A DNA stretch of 64,000 bases from Lonicera japonica (taxonomy: Eukaryota; Streptophyta; Magnoliopsida; Dipsacales; Caprifoliaceae), in contig CM038469.1 in NCBI GenBank assembly GCA_021464415.1, positions 61,051,650 through 61,115,649 of the forward strand. The letters run 5' to 3'. The position numbers and the translations under genes were made by a program. Positions 12,354-24,906 of the stretch are shown piece by piece; position 1 is the first letter of the stretch; each line of letters starts with the position of its first letter. The notes below the pieces were generated by a model. The model saw nothing but the letters and a program-made list of their open reading frames with translations. It was not told the origin of the DNA and did not search any database.

Positions 12354-13120
12354 ATACTAAATAAACATAAAACATCCCTTTGCAAAAGAAAAAAGGAAAA
12401 ATTAACACCCACAACCTTGGGAAAAAAAATTCTGCTTGAATGAGTGAAATCATCATTTTTTCATTACAAGGATAAAGATAATATCAATCAGACACAACAT
12501 TGTTGGCCATGGGCCTCGGCAATGGACAACCGACCGGGCTTTTAAGGCCCAATGGATTTTTCGGGCCAGACTTAGCGGGTTTTGTCCGGTCAATGGGCCG
12601 GGTCTAAGAGTAGAAGGTATACCCATAGCTAGTCTTTGGGCTTGCTCAAAAGGCTTCAGGATGGGACAGGCTTATTCAAATATAGATTAATATTTTTATT
12701 TTTTTTGAACAACTGCACCCGAAGAGATTTGAATATGAGATCTCCTACTAAATATATCGTCTCTCTTATGAACCTAGTGAACTACTGGACCAAAACCCCA
12801 TAGGGTCCAAATATGAATTAATATTCGATCAATATAAACGTATACATTCCAATTACGAAATGATTAAATGCACTTTATTCATTTTTTTTAGCAAACTAAA
12901 ATTTTATTTTGTCATATTTTATAATCATATTTTTCATATTTTATTCATTAGTGTCACTTTTTGAAGTGTTGAATACAAATTTGAAAGGTTTTTAACCATG
13001 TCTTGTATACATACTAGGTATTGCTCATGTCGGACGGGATATTGAGGTAAAAAAAATAAAAATTGATACATTTAGATCAAATAATTTAATGTTAAAATTA
13101 AATAATTTTGTCATTGTACT
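12354..13120. other. Repeat-derived intergenic sequence
   Basis: No gene. The stretch 12500-12660 is GC-richer and full of GGCCC/GGGCC words like a TE terminus. The part at 12700-12800 is another degenerate repeat. Neither could be delimited. Confidence 0.35.
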
Positions 13121-14153
13121 ATTTATATTATAAGGAACAAAAAGTCAACATTTCCTTCTAATAATTTTCTTCCCAAATCAATGCTCCATATTTATGTTAA
13201 CACTTTTGGAGGTTTTTTTGACCATTAGATGTGTTTTTCACTTACATAAAAATATCAAATCATATTTACATATATTTCATACACACATAATACTCTCTTC
13301 TACTTTCTCTCTGATTAACTTTTACAAAAACTTAAAATACTATAACTTAAAATCAAAAAAATCGGAATTTAATAAAATTTATAAATTGAAAATCTACTCA
13401 TTGAGATGTACAAAATAAGATCCACTGTGATTACAATATTATGTTTAATTTTTTTTAAGAAAAACTATTAAATCTTATAAAATTAAATTACATAATTTCA
13501 TTAGATACTTTGAAGCGTCAATTTATTATTAGGGCAATACCTAGTAATAGATTAAATTACATTTAGATTTGTGTATGTGGCGATATATGATATGGTTAAA
13601 TAAACCAAGTACATATAGCAATTACTAAGTACATTAGAAATATTGTAATCACAATTGATCTTATTTACAACTAAGATTTAATATTTTTAATATTTTTTAA
13701 CCAAGTATCTAATGACATTATATAATTTTTAACCATTTTTCATATTAGCTTGGCAGTTCAAAGTATCTAATGACATTATATAATTTAACATTATAAAATT
13801 TAATATTTTTTCTTAATTTTTTTAAAGATAATATTGTAATCACAATTGATCTTATTTTATAGATCTTAATGAGTAGATTTTAAACTTATAAATTTTGTTA
13901 AATTATGATTCTTAGATTTTAAGTTATTGTATTTTAAGTTTTTTAAAAGTTAATGAGAGAAAAAGTAGAAGAGAGTATTTTACGTGTATGAAATATATGT
14001 AAGCATGATTTGATTTGATGTTTTTATTTGAGTAGAAAACATATCTAATGATTAAAAAAACTTCCAAAAGTGTTAACACAAATTATGGACCATTGATTTG
14101 GGTGGAGATTATTAGAAGAAAATGTTGACTTTTTGTTCCTAATAATATAGATA
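13121..14153. repeat. 1-kb inverted repeat derived from family A MITEs
   Basis: The left arm (about 13125-13525) matches the reverse complement of the right arm (about 13755-14150) over almost 400 bp. Outer ends read AAGGAACAAAAAGTCAAC and GTTGACTTTTTGTTCCT. The inner parts share GTGATTACAATATTA and CATTAGATACTTTGAA. The loop (about 13526-13754) contains a further partial copy of the inner arm. The arms belong to the same broad family as the MITEs at 594 and 9290. A transcript across it would fold into a long hairpin. Confidence 0.8.
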
Positions 14154-14527
14154 TTGTGTTTAAGTAAAACATATATAAATACATCATTAATAGGTTTATT
14201 GGGTGGGGCTATGGGCGGGTTTAAAAACCCTTAGGACAGGCCAACTCATGGGAGGGCCTAAAAATAAAACATTAGGTTATGGCCTAATCTTAACAGATTC
14301 AAGGCACCCAAAGGAAACGTCTTGCCGCCCCTCAAACTTTAACCAATATGCTCTAGCATTACTTCTTAAAAATAGCGTGTCTACTGATTTTACTATAGTG
14401 GCTTGTTAGAACTCATATTAGCCTATTTATATTCGATCGTTAAAGATTGAAAAAAAAATAATACAATATTTTTTAGGAAAGATTAGAATGAATGGACGAA
14501 AATTCGTTCAAATGGAATCGGAAGGTT
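14154..14527. other. Intergenic, nothing recognised
   Basis: The open frame of 68 codons at 14203 has no recognisable domain, and the GGGCGGG/GGCC-rich words suggest a TE remnant. Confidence 0.4.
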
Positions 14528-14535
14528 GGTTAAAC

Positions 14536-15118
14536 TAGGGGTGTTTTCGGACTAGGGTACCCCAAACCCTCCCCCAACTTTATAGTTTGGTTTCAGTTCG
14601 ATTCGGTTTTGGTTTTCGTATCTATGAAACCCAAACCCTCCCTAAATTATTCGGTTTCGGTCCGGTTCGATCTCATTCGATTTTTTTGTATTGTTAAAAC
14701 TTTAGTTCAAAATTGCACTAAAAATATAAATTCACTCAAAAAACGCTACAAAAAAAATTATATAATGTATTTATTTTAATAATTAGCTTAAGTAATTATT
14801 TATAAATGTAAATAATCCATATGGTTGAGTCATTTATATAATATAAATGTTGTAAGAAAGTTTCCTTTTTTTTTTCAACGTATTGTAAGACAACTTAAGT
14901 AATTACATTAAGTTAGCAAACATTTTTTTTAAAGATTCAATTTTTTTGGTCCAATTCGGGGACCCCGAATCCCCAACTCATACCGACCCAAATCAATCAA
15001 TTTTGGTTTCAGTTTTTTTTATTTCGGTTTCGATTTTTTTTCGGTTCAGGAAATTTCAGAACTCAACGGATTAGTTCGGTTCGTTCGTTCGATTTTCGGA
15101 TTTCTAACAACACCCCTA
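14536..15118. mobile_element. hAT-type MITE, 583 bp, with 8-bp target duplication
   Basis: The terminal inverted repeats begin TAGGGGTGTT and end AACACCCCTA. The flanks carry an identical GGTTAAAC at 14528-14535 and 15119-15126. Subterminal sequence is dense in TTCGGTT/TTCGGTTT words in both ends. There is no coding capacity. Confidence 0.92.
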
Positions 15119-15126
15119 GGTTAAAC

Positions 15127-15945
15127 AGGGAGAGCTAGGAATGACGTGGAAGTTTTTATTGAAATTTTAAGAATTTAAATTAGCAGGTTTTTGAGTAAAC
15201 TGCAAATATGGTCACAAAATTAATAGTCAATTTCATTTTATCCACTTAACTTTAATTTGTCCATTAAATTTTTTAGTTGTTTCAATCAATCCACTTCATC
15301 CACTTCTGTTCATATTTGTGCCTTTAGTGGGGGGTATTTTAGTCATTTTAACTCTAAACACACTTCCATTATTTCAATTTACCTACTAAACTTTTTAGTT
15401 GTTTTTTTTTTGTGAAAAGTTAGCTTTGCAATCCGTATTTTGTAGCATATTATTATTCTTAGCGTTTATTTGAGTAATTATTCATTTCTTGAGTATGTAA
15501 TGCATATTTTTCCTTTCGCACTCCTTTGATAGCTTATTTTATTCACAATAGATCAACATAGTTGTTTACTATGATTATTTAAAAACTACAACTATAGGTA
15601 ACACATTCAACTATATCATTGTGGAGCGCATTATTATAATTTAGCTTTTACAAACAGAGAGATTAAGAATCCTATTATCATTAATTATCAAGTCCTCCAA
15701 CTAAGTTTTAAAAAGATTGAGTAGATGCGTTATTTTTTTTTTAAGTATATTCCATTTTATTTATTTATCTATCTTTATACATTTTGGATTATTGAAGATG
15801 CGGGTATCCAAATTATTCGGCGAGAACTGGTACAATTGAGATCAAATATATCAACAAATTCTTGATTTTAAATTTTGAACTCATCTCAGTAATATATCAA
15901 AACATTAACATTTATTTAAAAGAGAAAACTCATATATATATATAT
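15127..15945. other. Intergenic, nothing recognised
   Basis: AT-rich sequence without a credible gene, ending in a short (TA)n run near 15937-15949. Confidence 0.4.
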
Positions 15946-15949
15946 ATAT

Positions 15950-16893
15950 GAGGAATGATCTAAAGAGGACCATTTATTTGGTCCTTAAATGCGGACCAAT
16001 CATTTTGAGGGAGTAAATGAATGAATTTTTTTATGAAACTTGGTGAGGATGATCTCTATGATTAGTAGATCATCTCTACTAAATTTCATCAAAAAAATTC
16101 AACCGGAAAGTGGGTTAACTAAACATCTTAAATTTTAATGGCCAGAAATGCACATATATATCAATTTTTTAGTAAACCTTCTTCCCGATTGATTTTTTCG
16201 ATGAAATTTGGTGGAGGTCACTACACTAAAACAGGGAATTAGTAACGGTCATTTTTTTCTATCTGTAACGGTCTAAGTCCGTTACTAGCCTGCCACGTGT
16301 ACAGTCCGTTACAAAATAAGGTAATACCGTTACTATATTTAATTAACTAAATTTAGATATACTTTTAATTCAGTAACGGTCCTAAAATTTGGTAGTAACG
16401 GTTAAAATTGGTTACTACATAAATTTAATTGTTAATAATATTAAAAAATATTAAATATTTTAATTTTTTTATGAGGAAAGAAAGTTAACCCCAAATCCCC
16501 CAAATTTTCATTCCAAATTTTCATTCTCCCTCTCGCTTGTTGGCGTTTCTCTCGCCAAAATCCCCAAATATTCCCGCTAGTTGGTATCTCTCATCAAAAC
16601 CCCCAAATTTTCCTGCTTTTCAATTGTGGGTGCTTTCCTCCTCCGATAGTGGTTCCTTCTTGGCTAGTCTGCGGTCAACTCGCAGCCTTCTTTCTCTCAG
16701 TAGATGGAGGTAACTTATTCTTCTTCTTCGTCGTCCTCCTCCTTCATCTTCTTCTTCCTTTTATAAACCATAGTTTAATCATGAAGATCATCTTCACCAA
16801 GTTTCATCAAAAAATTTATTTATTTACCCCCTCAAAATGATTGGTCCGCATTTAAGGACCAAAATTTTGGTCGTCTTAAGATCCTTCCCCTAT
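15950..16893. mobile_element. Foldback MITE (family B) split by a CACTA fragment
   Basis: The outer parts resemble the intact family B copy at 29376-29785: GAATTTTTTTATGAAACTTGGTG on the left and CACCAAGTTTCATCAAAAAATT on the right, with GAGGACCATTTATTTGGTCC (15965-15984) near the left end and GGTCCGCATTTAAGGACC near the right. At 16219 the homology is interrupted by other sequence and resumes near 16778. Confidence 0.7.
16219..16777. mobile_element. CACTA-type fragment with GTAACGG subterminal repeats
   Basis: The insert begins CACTACACTAAAA, the terminus typical of CACTA (CMC) elements. The next 200 bp hold at least eight copies of GTAACGG or its complement in both orientations (for example at 16232, 16266, 16280, 16308, 16326, 16372 and 16394), like subterminal transposase-binding repeats of the En/Spm group. 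No matching TAGTG end is visible, so the element is truncated. The interior (about 16500-16770) is C/T-rich with no gene. Confidence 0.6.
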
Positions 16894-18110
16894 ATATATA
16901 TATATATATATCTATTCATGGGATGAGTCAAAAGTATTTTGAAAAGTGGGGTAAGAAGCAAAATTCGGTGAGTACATTTAGTAACTTTTTTTTTCCCTAA
17001 ATAGTACAAAATTAAATATTTTTTTTTTTAAAGATACAATTATCATTTTTACTTTGATACTTTTGTTCTATTTGCCAACTGATCTTCTACAAATTTAACG
17101 CAAAGAAATTAATATATATATATATATATAAACCCAATGGTTCAAATTTATTTGTAGAATTTATTAAAGTAACTTTAAATTATCAATCATTTTTTATCTT
17201 TCTTTTGGATACAAGCGTTATATAGATACGCATGGTGGTCGGCCACGGGAGATGGGGGAAGAGAAATGGGTTTCCTGGCTCAAACCTCCACGAGGTGGCT
17301 CTTTTTTCCATTAAATTATCAATTATACAATAAGACAATAAGACAAAGTATTTTACTATATATGTATAAGAAAAAGAATTTTCAAACACAATTTTATACA
17401 AAATCAATAATTTAGTGGGCTAATTTAAACAATAGAAAAGTTTAATGAGAAATTTGGAATGATGAAAGTGTTTTAAAGTTAAAATGACAAAAATATCTCA
17501 AATTCAATGAATAGATAAAAACAAAGACCAATAGTTTAGCGGTTATTTTTGTTGTTTACTCATAAGTCTTTTACTGAAAGTTCCAAGAATTTAAGCACTA
17601 CTTTTGCAACGACGTGAATATTAACCATTAGAAAGAAATAATAGGTCAGAATAACTTTCGGCCCTTTAAGCATAGAAACTTATTGAAAAAACTCAATAAT
17701 TTATAAATATTAAAATTCTAGGTATTTATAGTATTAGTTATATTTGTTATTTTTTTATATAATTATTAGATAATTTTGATATTATATATTTTTCACAGTT
17801 TTATAATTGATAATTTTGTTATCATTTATTGGTATATTTTGGTATTATAAATTTTAATTTTTTTGATTCAATAAAGCAATTTTTTTTTTGTATTTATAAT
17901 AGCAGTACCAAAATCAAATATAAATTTATTGATATTTTCAATTTGGATATCTCAAATTTCAATATTTAAATATATAATATATATTTTGTAAGTTAATTTA
18001 TTTAAAAACCGTAACAATTAGCACCCTTACCATAAACACATATAAGCTAATCAATGTCTTTGAAGAGTGAGTTCAAATCCTACCTGGACTTGAAGAAAAA
18101 GAAAAAAAAA
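16894..18110. other. AT-rich intergenic sequence
   Basis: No coding sequence is recognised. (TA)n tracts occur near 16891-16911 and 17112-17130. A repeat phrase shared with the 11.15-kb region lies at 17210-17226. Confidence 0.5.
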
Positions 18111-18179
18111 AAATAAACAAACTAGATTTTTTTTAATTTGTTTAACATCAAAAAAGGGGTTATATTAAATTAAATCGCT

Positions 18180-19127
18180 GATAAGAACATCATGGACGAA
18201 AGCCGTGCATTCATCCCAAACCTTCCAACCTGACACATAATCCGCCACTCTCACTAGACTATGAGCTACGCAATTCGCTGATCGATAAATGAAAGAAACA
18301 CTACACTTATTTAGGTCTCTTAAAAGAGCCTAACAATCATCGATAATAATACTGAAATAAGAAAAAACGTCGTCCGCTTTATTCATTGCGTTTACAACCA
18401 ATTTAGAGTCCACTTCAATTTGAATATTGCTCTTTTGCTTGTCTTTGAGCTAGCTCAACACTTCCCGAACGCCAACGACTTCTGCAATAGCTGGGGGATA
18501 CACGGCCATAAAAAGAACCTTGAATAGCCTCGAGAAAAACCCTATTTTGATCACGAATTAAACCGCCAAAACCATACTTCAAAGAAGCCGGGAAAAGAGA
18601 TGCATAAACAGTGCATTTAGTGAAACCCGAAGGGGGTCTGACACGCGACCTGCTTTTACCAGGACTTACAGTAGTGGTGCGAGCAAAAATAGAGACAACA
18701 AATACATCATTAACCGAATTCGAAGCAGCAGAGTCCACGTGAACATGCTTCACCTTAACTGGTCGGTATTCTGTTACTAAATAACTGATTTGTTGATAAC
18801 CGAGACTGCGGATTTTGATTCCTCATTCCATATGAGCTTATTACGGTTCCACCAGCAAAACCATAGAAGCGCTGCTACTGTTCCTAGTTGCTGTTTGTTC
18901 AATAATTGTCACTGGTCGTTCCACCATGCCACGAAAATCGGAGTTGCACTATCACAAATTCGAACAGGGTTACTACCCAAATACGCTGTACTACCAGGCA
19001 ATTAACAAGGACATGAAGGCTTATTTCGACCTCCGTTTTGCAGAAGCTACACTTAGGGTCTATATTCACTCGCTGCCGAACTAATGCAGCCTTCGTTGGA
19101 AGGTTGTCATTCAAAACACGCCACATG
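18180..19127 (-). pseudogene. LINE zinc-binding and RNase H-like C-terminus, broken
   Basis: MWRVLNDNLPTKAALVRQRV followed by CSFCKTEVEISLHVLVNC is the zinc-binding domain after the RT. Further downstream a frame with YGFGGLIRDQNRVFLEAIQG matches the RNase H-type domain of plant LINEs, and translation of the following sequence in shifted frames keeps the family resemblance. Confidence 0.75.
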
Positions 19128-19970
19128 AAATTACAAAAATTTTGGTGGAAGTTTCAGCACCCAAATCACGCTCCAATCAATCGACGAGGGCCCAAAAACA
19201 GTATTTGCATTAATTAGGTCTAGGAAAATGATACCCACTTTTGGCGCTATAGTTGCCTTTAAGTGTCCAAACCCAATGCTAAATATATTCTCTCCCTATT
19301 TTCAAAAGAGGAATTGAAAGGATTTCTTCAGAATCTCGATCATCAAACAGATCTGAAATAAGCGCTGAATCCCACTCGAGTTTGCCCTGAATAAAGAGAG
19401 CATCAATAGTGACTTCCGATGCTTTAAACGGAAGGGGAGTTTGAACATAAGGCTGATCCGGGTCTTGCAACCAAGGACAATCCCATATTTTATAGTCTAT
19501 CCCATTACCAATCTTTCTTTGTGCACCTACTTTAACCAAATCTCTACTAGTAAAAATACTCTGCCATACGTAGTTAGGATTAGAACCCAGTTTAGCCTCC
19601 ATAAAAGAAGAGTTCAGATAATACATCCTTTAAAAATGCGGCTACATAAAGATTGTTGATTTGATAAGAGCTTTCAACCTTGCTTTGCAAGCATCGCCGT
19701 ATTAAAGAGATGAATCTCTTTAAAACCCAAACCTCTATTAGCTTTTTTCTCACAAAGCTTCAACCATCTTTGCCAATGAATGCTATTACTTCCATATTTA
19801 TGTTTACCGTACCAAAAGCTATTCGTCATCTTCTCTAAGTCGTCACATAAACGGAGCGGTAGCAACAACACCCTCATAACATAACTTGGAATGGCTTAAA
19901 TTACCGCCTTTAACAAAATCTCTTTACCCGCCCTATAAAGGTTTTTAGATTGCCACCCATTAATATGCTT

Positions 19971-20785
19971 CTAAGCTTTTTCTTTTACAAATGAAAACAC
20001 CTCTGCCATATTATGCCCAATAAAATAAGGAGCCCCCAAATATCGGCCATGATTATAGTAAGTTTGAACCCCCAAGAAACCACTAATAGAGGCTTGCACA
20101 TCATCTGGCATACTAACACTAAAGCGAATAAAGTATTTTAAGAAATTCACTTGTTGACCAGAAGCATTCTTATACACGCTAAGGCAATGCTTGATAGTAG
20201 AACATTTTTCCATGTTCGCCTTAAAAAAAGAAAATTGTTGTCTGCGAAGAACATGTGAGTAACTTTAGGAGCAAATCGGGCAACCCTGCACCCATGAATT
20301 AACTATGTTCGGCTGTAATCATTAATTAAAGTGGAGATCCCCTCTGCACAAATGAGAAATAAATGTGGAGATATAGGATCGCCTTGTCGAAGCCCTCCAA
20401 AAGGTATAATAGGACCTACCACTCTATCCCTATACTGAATGACGTATTTGACCGATCTCACAAACAACATGGTTAAATTAACCCAGCTATCACAAAGACC
20501 AAGAGCCCTCATCATATCCTCAAGGAATTGCCAGTCTACCCTGTCACAGGCTTTCAACATATCGATCTTCAAAGAGGAAAAGCCTTATTTGCCTTTAGTA
20601 CGTATTTGCAGATAATGGCCAACTTCGAAAGTAATCATAACGTTGTCAGTGATTAACTTGCCAAGAATAAAAGCGCTATATGCTTCTGAAATAATAGAGT
20701 CTAAGACGGCTTTTAGCCTATTAGCTATAACTTTAATCATTATTTTAACCACAACATTACAAAGTGAAATCGGTCTCAAATCCAT
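19971..20785 (-). pseudogene. LINE reverse transcriptase core, inactivated
   Basis: Fragments in several frames match the L1-type RT palm and fingers: DLRPISLCNVVVKIMIKVIA near 20780, KIDMLKACDRVDW near 20560 and GLRQGDPISPHLFLICAEG near 20390. The active-site motif that normally reads FADD is FADN (near 20249), replacing one catalytic Asp. Stops lie between the fragments. Confidence 0.8.
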
Positions 20786-21719
20786 GATTTTATCCGGTTC
20801 TTAACTTTAGGAATCAAAACGATTATCGTGTAATTTATATCTTATAGTAAAGAGCAAGAATTTAAGCAAAGTAAGCAGAAATGGGTTACTTCCTTCCAAT
20901 ATCCGCCCAAATTTTTTAATTGAAAGAGGGATTAGAGCTGTCCGGATGCATGAAAAAAACTGTTGTTCGCATTTCCTTCGCCGTATATTGTCTGCTAAGA
21001 ACTTGATTATGCTAATTGGATATTTTAGCCCTGACTTTGCTTAAAATCGGGGCTAAGTCAGACCCTTTACTCGTAAATAAATCGAAAAAGTACTTGACAA
21101 TCATCTCTTGTAAACCCGAATTCCAATCCCTTCTAATGCCTGTGCCATCAAGTAATGAACTGAATGAATTCTTCTTCTTTCTCTCCGGCGCATATGAGTG
21201 GAAAGTCTTTGAGTTCGAATCGCCAACCTCGCATAAAAAAATCTTGGCTCGGTGCTTCCAAAACTCCGACTAATTCTTTAACAGGCTATACAGAACCGAG
21301 CGCTCTTCCATCACTTGGATTTGTGACGAGGCGTCTGAGTATTTAAAAATCATAAATATACGACTTCTGCATTTGTTGATGTCATTGTTAAATTGCTTTT
21401 TAATTTCCTCACCTTAGGCTTGAAGAGCTGCACCACATCTTTTTAAACGGGCCCTAAATTCAGTAGTATCATTCGGTTGCCAATTTTCAAGAATAATTTC
21501 CTTACGTTTCGGTTCAAAAGGCCAAATATTCTCAAAGTGGAACATTTTAGGGCTTCGATGAGAATTAATTGGGTAGTGAAGAAGAAGGGTTGAATGATCC
21601 GACGATTCAACCAGGATGTTTAGAACCTCTGCCACCGGGAACCGGTCTTGCCATTGTTTAGATGTCATGGCTCGGTCCAATTTCTTTTCAGTAAAGCTTG
21701 GCGTCCTTCTACCTTTTTC

Positions 21720-22585
21720 CTAAGTAAAATTATGCCCCTTTATACAAATATCTGATAACCCACAATCTTCAATTGCTAACCTGAAACCATTTATTAAATT
21801 AACAGAGTGTGACAACTGGCCTCTTTTTTCAGATTGCGCAAGAAGGTCGTTGAAATCCCCTATACAACACTTGAGGAGATCAGAATTTTGGGATAAAGTA
21901 CGAAGTATATTCCAAGACGCTATTCTTCTTTGCCTTTCAAGATACCCATAAAAGCCCGTAAGGAACCAATCAGACAAATTAGAAAGCGAAATAATCACGT
22001 TAATAAAATTCTTCAATAAACTAATAAGCTGTGTAATCCCCCGATCCGTCCACATAAACGCTAAACCCCCCATTTATTAATACCCTCCACAGAACATGAA
22101 CGGTTGAAATTAATTTTTCGACGCACTTTCTCCACCTTTTCTCGACCAACTTTAACTTTAATTAAAAAAATAAAATCGGGTCTCTTCTTAGACACTAAGT
22201 CCAATAATTCACGAACTGTCTTAAGGTTACCCAGGCTCCAACAGTTCCAATTTAAAATTATCATAATGCCCAATGAGCCCCGATGCCGGAACGCGCTTCC
22301 AAAATGTTTTTTAAACCCCGCCCAATCAATAATTAAAACATCAGGCCCATTTTTTAGGCCCAAAGCATTTTGTCGTTGTCCATTTAACTCTATATTTGTG
22401 GCTGAATTAGTAACCAGATCGGCTGCCTCAATTTTCGTGCCATCAACCACTTTTTTATTATTTAAATCGGGTTCTTGATTTGTGTCAATCCCTTTAAATA
22501 AGGGATTCTCACGCGTAACAAAATTGGAGCCACAATTTCCAAAATTTTTAAAATTCCCTTGATTTACTTTGTTACCCAATGCCAC
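21720..22585 (-). pseudogene. LINE endonuclease region, frameshifted
   Basis: The N-terminal motif WNCWSLGNLKTVRELLDLV (normally WNCRGLGN...) and the later CIGDFNDLL are hallmarks of the endonuclease-exonuclease-phosphatase domain of L1 elements. The two halves lie in different frames that overlap near 22061-22073, so a frameshift separates them. Confidence 0.75.
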
Positions 22586-22776
22586 TGCATCCCCATCTAC
22601 AACTGGGTTTTTTTGGTAGAATTACTATCGCCACCGTCGACAATAGATTTAATTTCCTCCCTCGCATCGTTTTTGTCTGATTGGAAATAATAATCGCCGT
22701 CACTGACCACTTGTTTACGCGATGGTGCGCAGCCAAGTACCGAAAATTCTAAGCACTGACTTATTCAGAAAGTTAG

Positions 22777-23461
22777 CTAACTTCGCGCAAAATTTCTCCA
22801 CATGATTGATGACTCCGCAAAAAAGAAGCAAAAATTTGGGAGTTTTTCATATTTAAAATTGATCAATGATTCCGCTTGGCTTGGCCGATTAATCTTCATA
22901 TTGCGCTTTAATGACTTTGTAATATCCACTGACACCCTTATACATAAGAAAGATCGCCATAATCCCGAAAAAATCTTTGGGTCTGTTTGAACATAATGCC
23001 CGATAAAATTGCCAATATCCCGAACCACTCGCTCAGACATGAATCCTACCAACATTTCGTACACTTGAATCCAAAAATCAACATGATTTAGCTTTACCTC
23101 ATCCAGTATCATATTAGCAGACAACCTTTTGAAAACAAGTAAATGATAATCGAAAGTCCACTGACCATCATTAATGACACGATCTAAATCTTGCTCGGGA
23201 GAAAATTGAACAAGAAATAGATTAGGCTTCAATTCTTTCATCCGAATCTTCATAATCGGAGACCATATAGATGCCATCTTCTTTCTCATATTATCAAAAT
23301 GAATTGATTTTTTCGTTAGTAACCGCCCCACGGTACACCATTGGAACCCTTAATTTTGATCTTGTGGAACTTCGTCACTGAAAATCTAGAGATTTTTGTG
23401 TGCTGTCCCCTAAATCAAGATGCTTGTACAAATCTGCTAAATTTTGTGCCGACTCGTCCAT
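22777..23461 (-). pseudogene. LINE ORF1 (gag-like, DUF4283), broken
   Basis: The likely start codon is at 23461, and the first stretch meets a stop after about 28 codons. A second frame (from 23331) continues with a DUF4283-like domain: IRMKELKPNLFLVQFSPEQD, then NDGQWTFDYHLLVFKR, then DFWIQVYEM, as in plant LINE ORF1 proteins. A zinc-knuckle region that normally follows is not intact. Confidence 0.7.
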
Positions 23462-23699
23462 TATTTCAAATTGAAGAAAACAACACAAGAGACTAAGAGA
23501 TGATCAAAAAAATGAGAGAATAAGCTATAGAAATTCCAACTACACTGATTTAGAGAAAGTTTCTCACCTTTCATAAGGAGGAAACTCTCTCGTGCTTATA
23601 ACGTGTAACAAACTTACTATAATTAATTTTATTATTATTATTATTATTTACATTAATTCCTAACCTTTTTTTGACAAAATAATCCCTAAACCCTTATAA

Positions 23700-24895
23700 A
23701 ACTCCGAGTTAAAAGCATGTAACACTTTCAAGTTTATACCTAATTGCACTTTCGTCCATAAAGTTTCATTTCGCTCTCATAAAAACATAAACTAATGGTC
23801 GTAGTGCGCTTTTGGCCAACCTTACCAATTTCGTCCAAAATCTTAACAGTGGGCGTGACATGCAGGACACGTGATGGGTAAAATGGGTATCTTCTCAGCT
23901 TATCTAACATTCTTCAATTTTTGGATCTAATAATCCCGTAATAGTACTACTTTCTTCCAAGTCGCTAGAACAACTCGAGGCCGTTGATGGAATTGTAATT
24001 TTGGAGTTCTCTAATCCTATAATAGAGTCAGTCGGCGCCATAGATGGAACTCTTGGATATACAATTTAACGATTAGCTTCATTATCACTTTCATCATCGA
24101 ATATTTGCGATATAGAGACTACAAAAATCCATTTATTTAGGTAGATCTTCGTGCCATTAATAGATCCGATAACGAGCATCTTCTCCGAATCTATTATCTC
24201 CATATCTGTTTTCGCCAAAAGTTTTGTAATATCGGCAAAATAGAAGTGTTTCGTAATGACATAATAGTGAAAATCGTAACAGAAACCATTAGGAAATGAG
24301 AAAAGCTTCACATCGAAGGGAAAGAAAACTGTAACGCTGATAAAATACATGAGATTAGAGTTTTTTATGGCCATAGCGGTGGCAAAACAAAAAATATCTT
24401 CTTCTTTAAAACCCTAATTGCGAGATCAAGTAAGGACAGATCAATATGGGAAAAAACAGAGCATTTGGTTATAAATGAAGGATCGAGTACGCCATCAATC
24501 CCATGGATGGTGAGATGATCATCCTCATAGGGATCATGATGTCGAATATTAACGGCAACGATTGAGTTTTTGGATAAGGCAAATGAGATGCAGGAATTGG
24601 TTTTTTTGGATAAGAAAAGACAGTGGTGATTATACAAAGCAGGGAGTCTGGGGTGGTCGTGGTCGTGGATTTGAAAAGTCAACAGTTATCAGGGTGAGAA
24701 TACCCATTTTACGCATCACGTGCCCCGCATGTGACGCCCACCATTAAGATTTTGGATGGAATTGGTAAGGTTGGTCGAAAGTGCATTACAACTATTAATT
24801 TATATTTGTATGAGAGTAAAATAAAACTACATAAATAAAAATACAATTAGTTGTAAACTCGAAGGATATTATATGCTTTTAACTTGAAACTCCAC
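23700..24895. mobile_element. Long-TIR element (MULE-like) with unrecognised interior frames
   Basis: The ends are inverted repeats of about 200 bp, roughly 23700-23900 and 24690-24895. Shared blocks include CCAACCTTACCAATT, CCAAAATCTTAA, GTAAAATGGGTAT and GAGTTAAAAGC. The interior (about 23900-24690) is not similar to the arms and holds two overlapping minus-strand frames (24682-24365 and 24374-24066). The TIR length and unrelated interior fit a non-autonomous MULE, possibly with captured sequence. The element abuts the next one at 24899. Confidence 0.72.
24066..24682 (-). pseudogene. Unrecognised frameshifted reading frames inside TIR element
   Basis: Two minus-strand frames of 105 and 102 codons overlap by 10 bp near 24365-24374, as if one sequence were split by a frameshift. 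The first contains an acidic-histidine stretch (NIRHHDPYEDDHLTIHGIDG) and the second ends in an acidic tail (IFDDESDNEANR). I do not recognise the family. The position between long TIRs suggests a captured gene fragment or an element-specific gene. Confidence 0.35.
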
Positions 24896-24906
24896 TTATT
24901 TCAAAA

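Larger units (their letters stand above)
18120..23600 (-). mobile_element. Near full-length but inactivated LINE (L1-type, with RNase H)
   Basis: Read on the minus strand, all parts of a plant LINE occur in the expected order. ORF1 starts near 23461 (MDESAQ...) and includes a DUF4283-like gag domain. An endonuclease follows (about 22280-21720), then the reverse transcriptase (about 20790-19970), a zinc-binding domain (about 19130-18900) and an RNase H-type domain (about 18660-18180). The frame is broken many times by stops and frameshifts, so it cannot mobilise itself. The type differs from the LINE at 143-2016, which lacks RNase H. Terminal boundaries are approximate and no target duplication was identified. 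Confidence 0.85.

Noticed and set aside
22104..22478. 124-codon plus-strand frame
   Set aside because: It is the antisense of the LINE endonuclease region.
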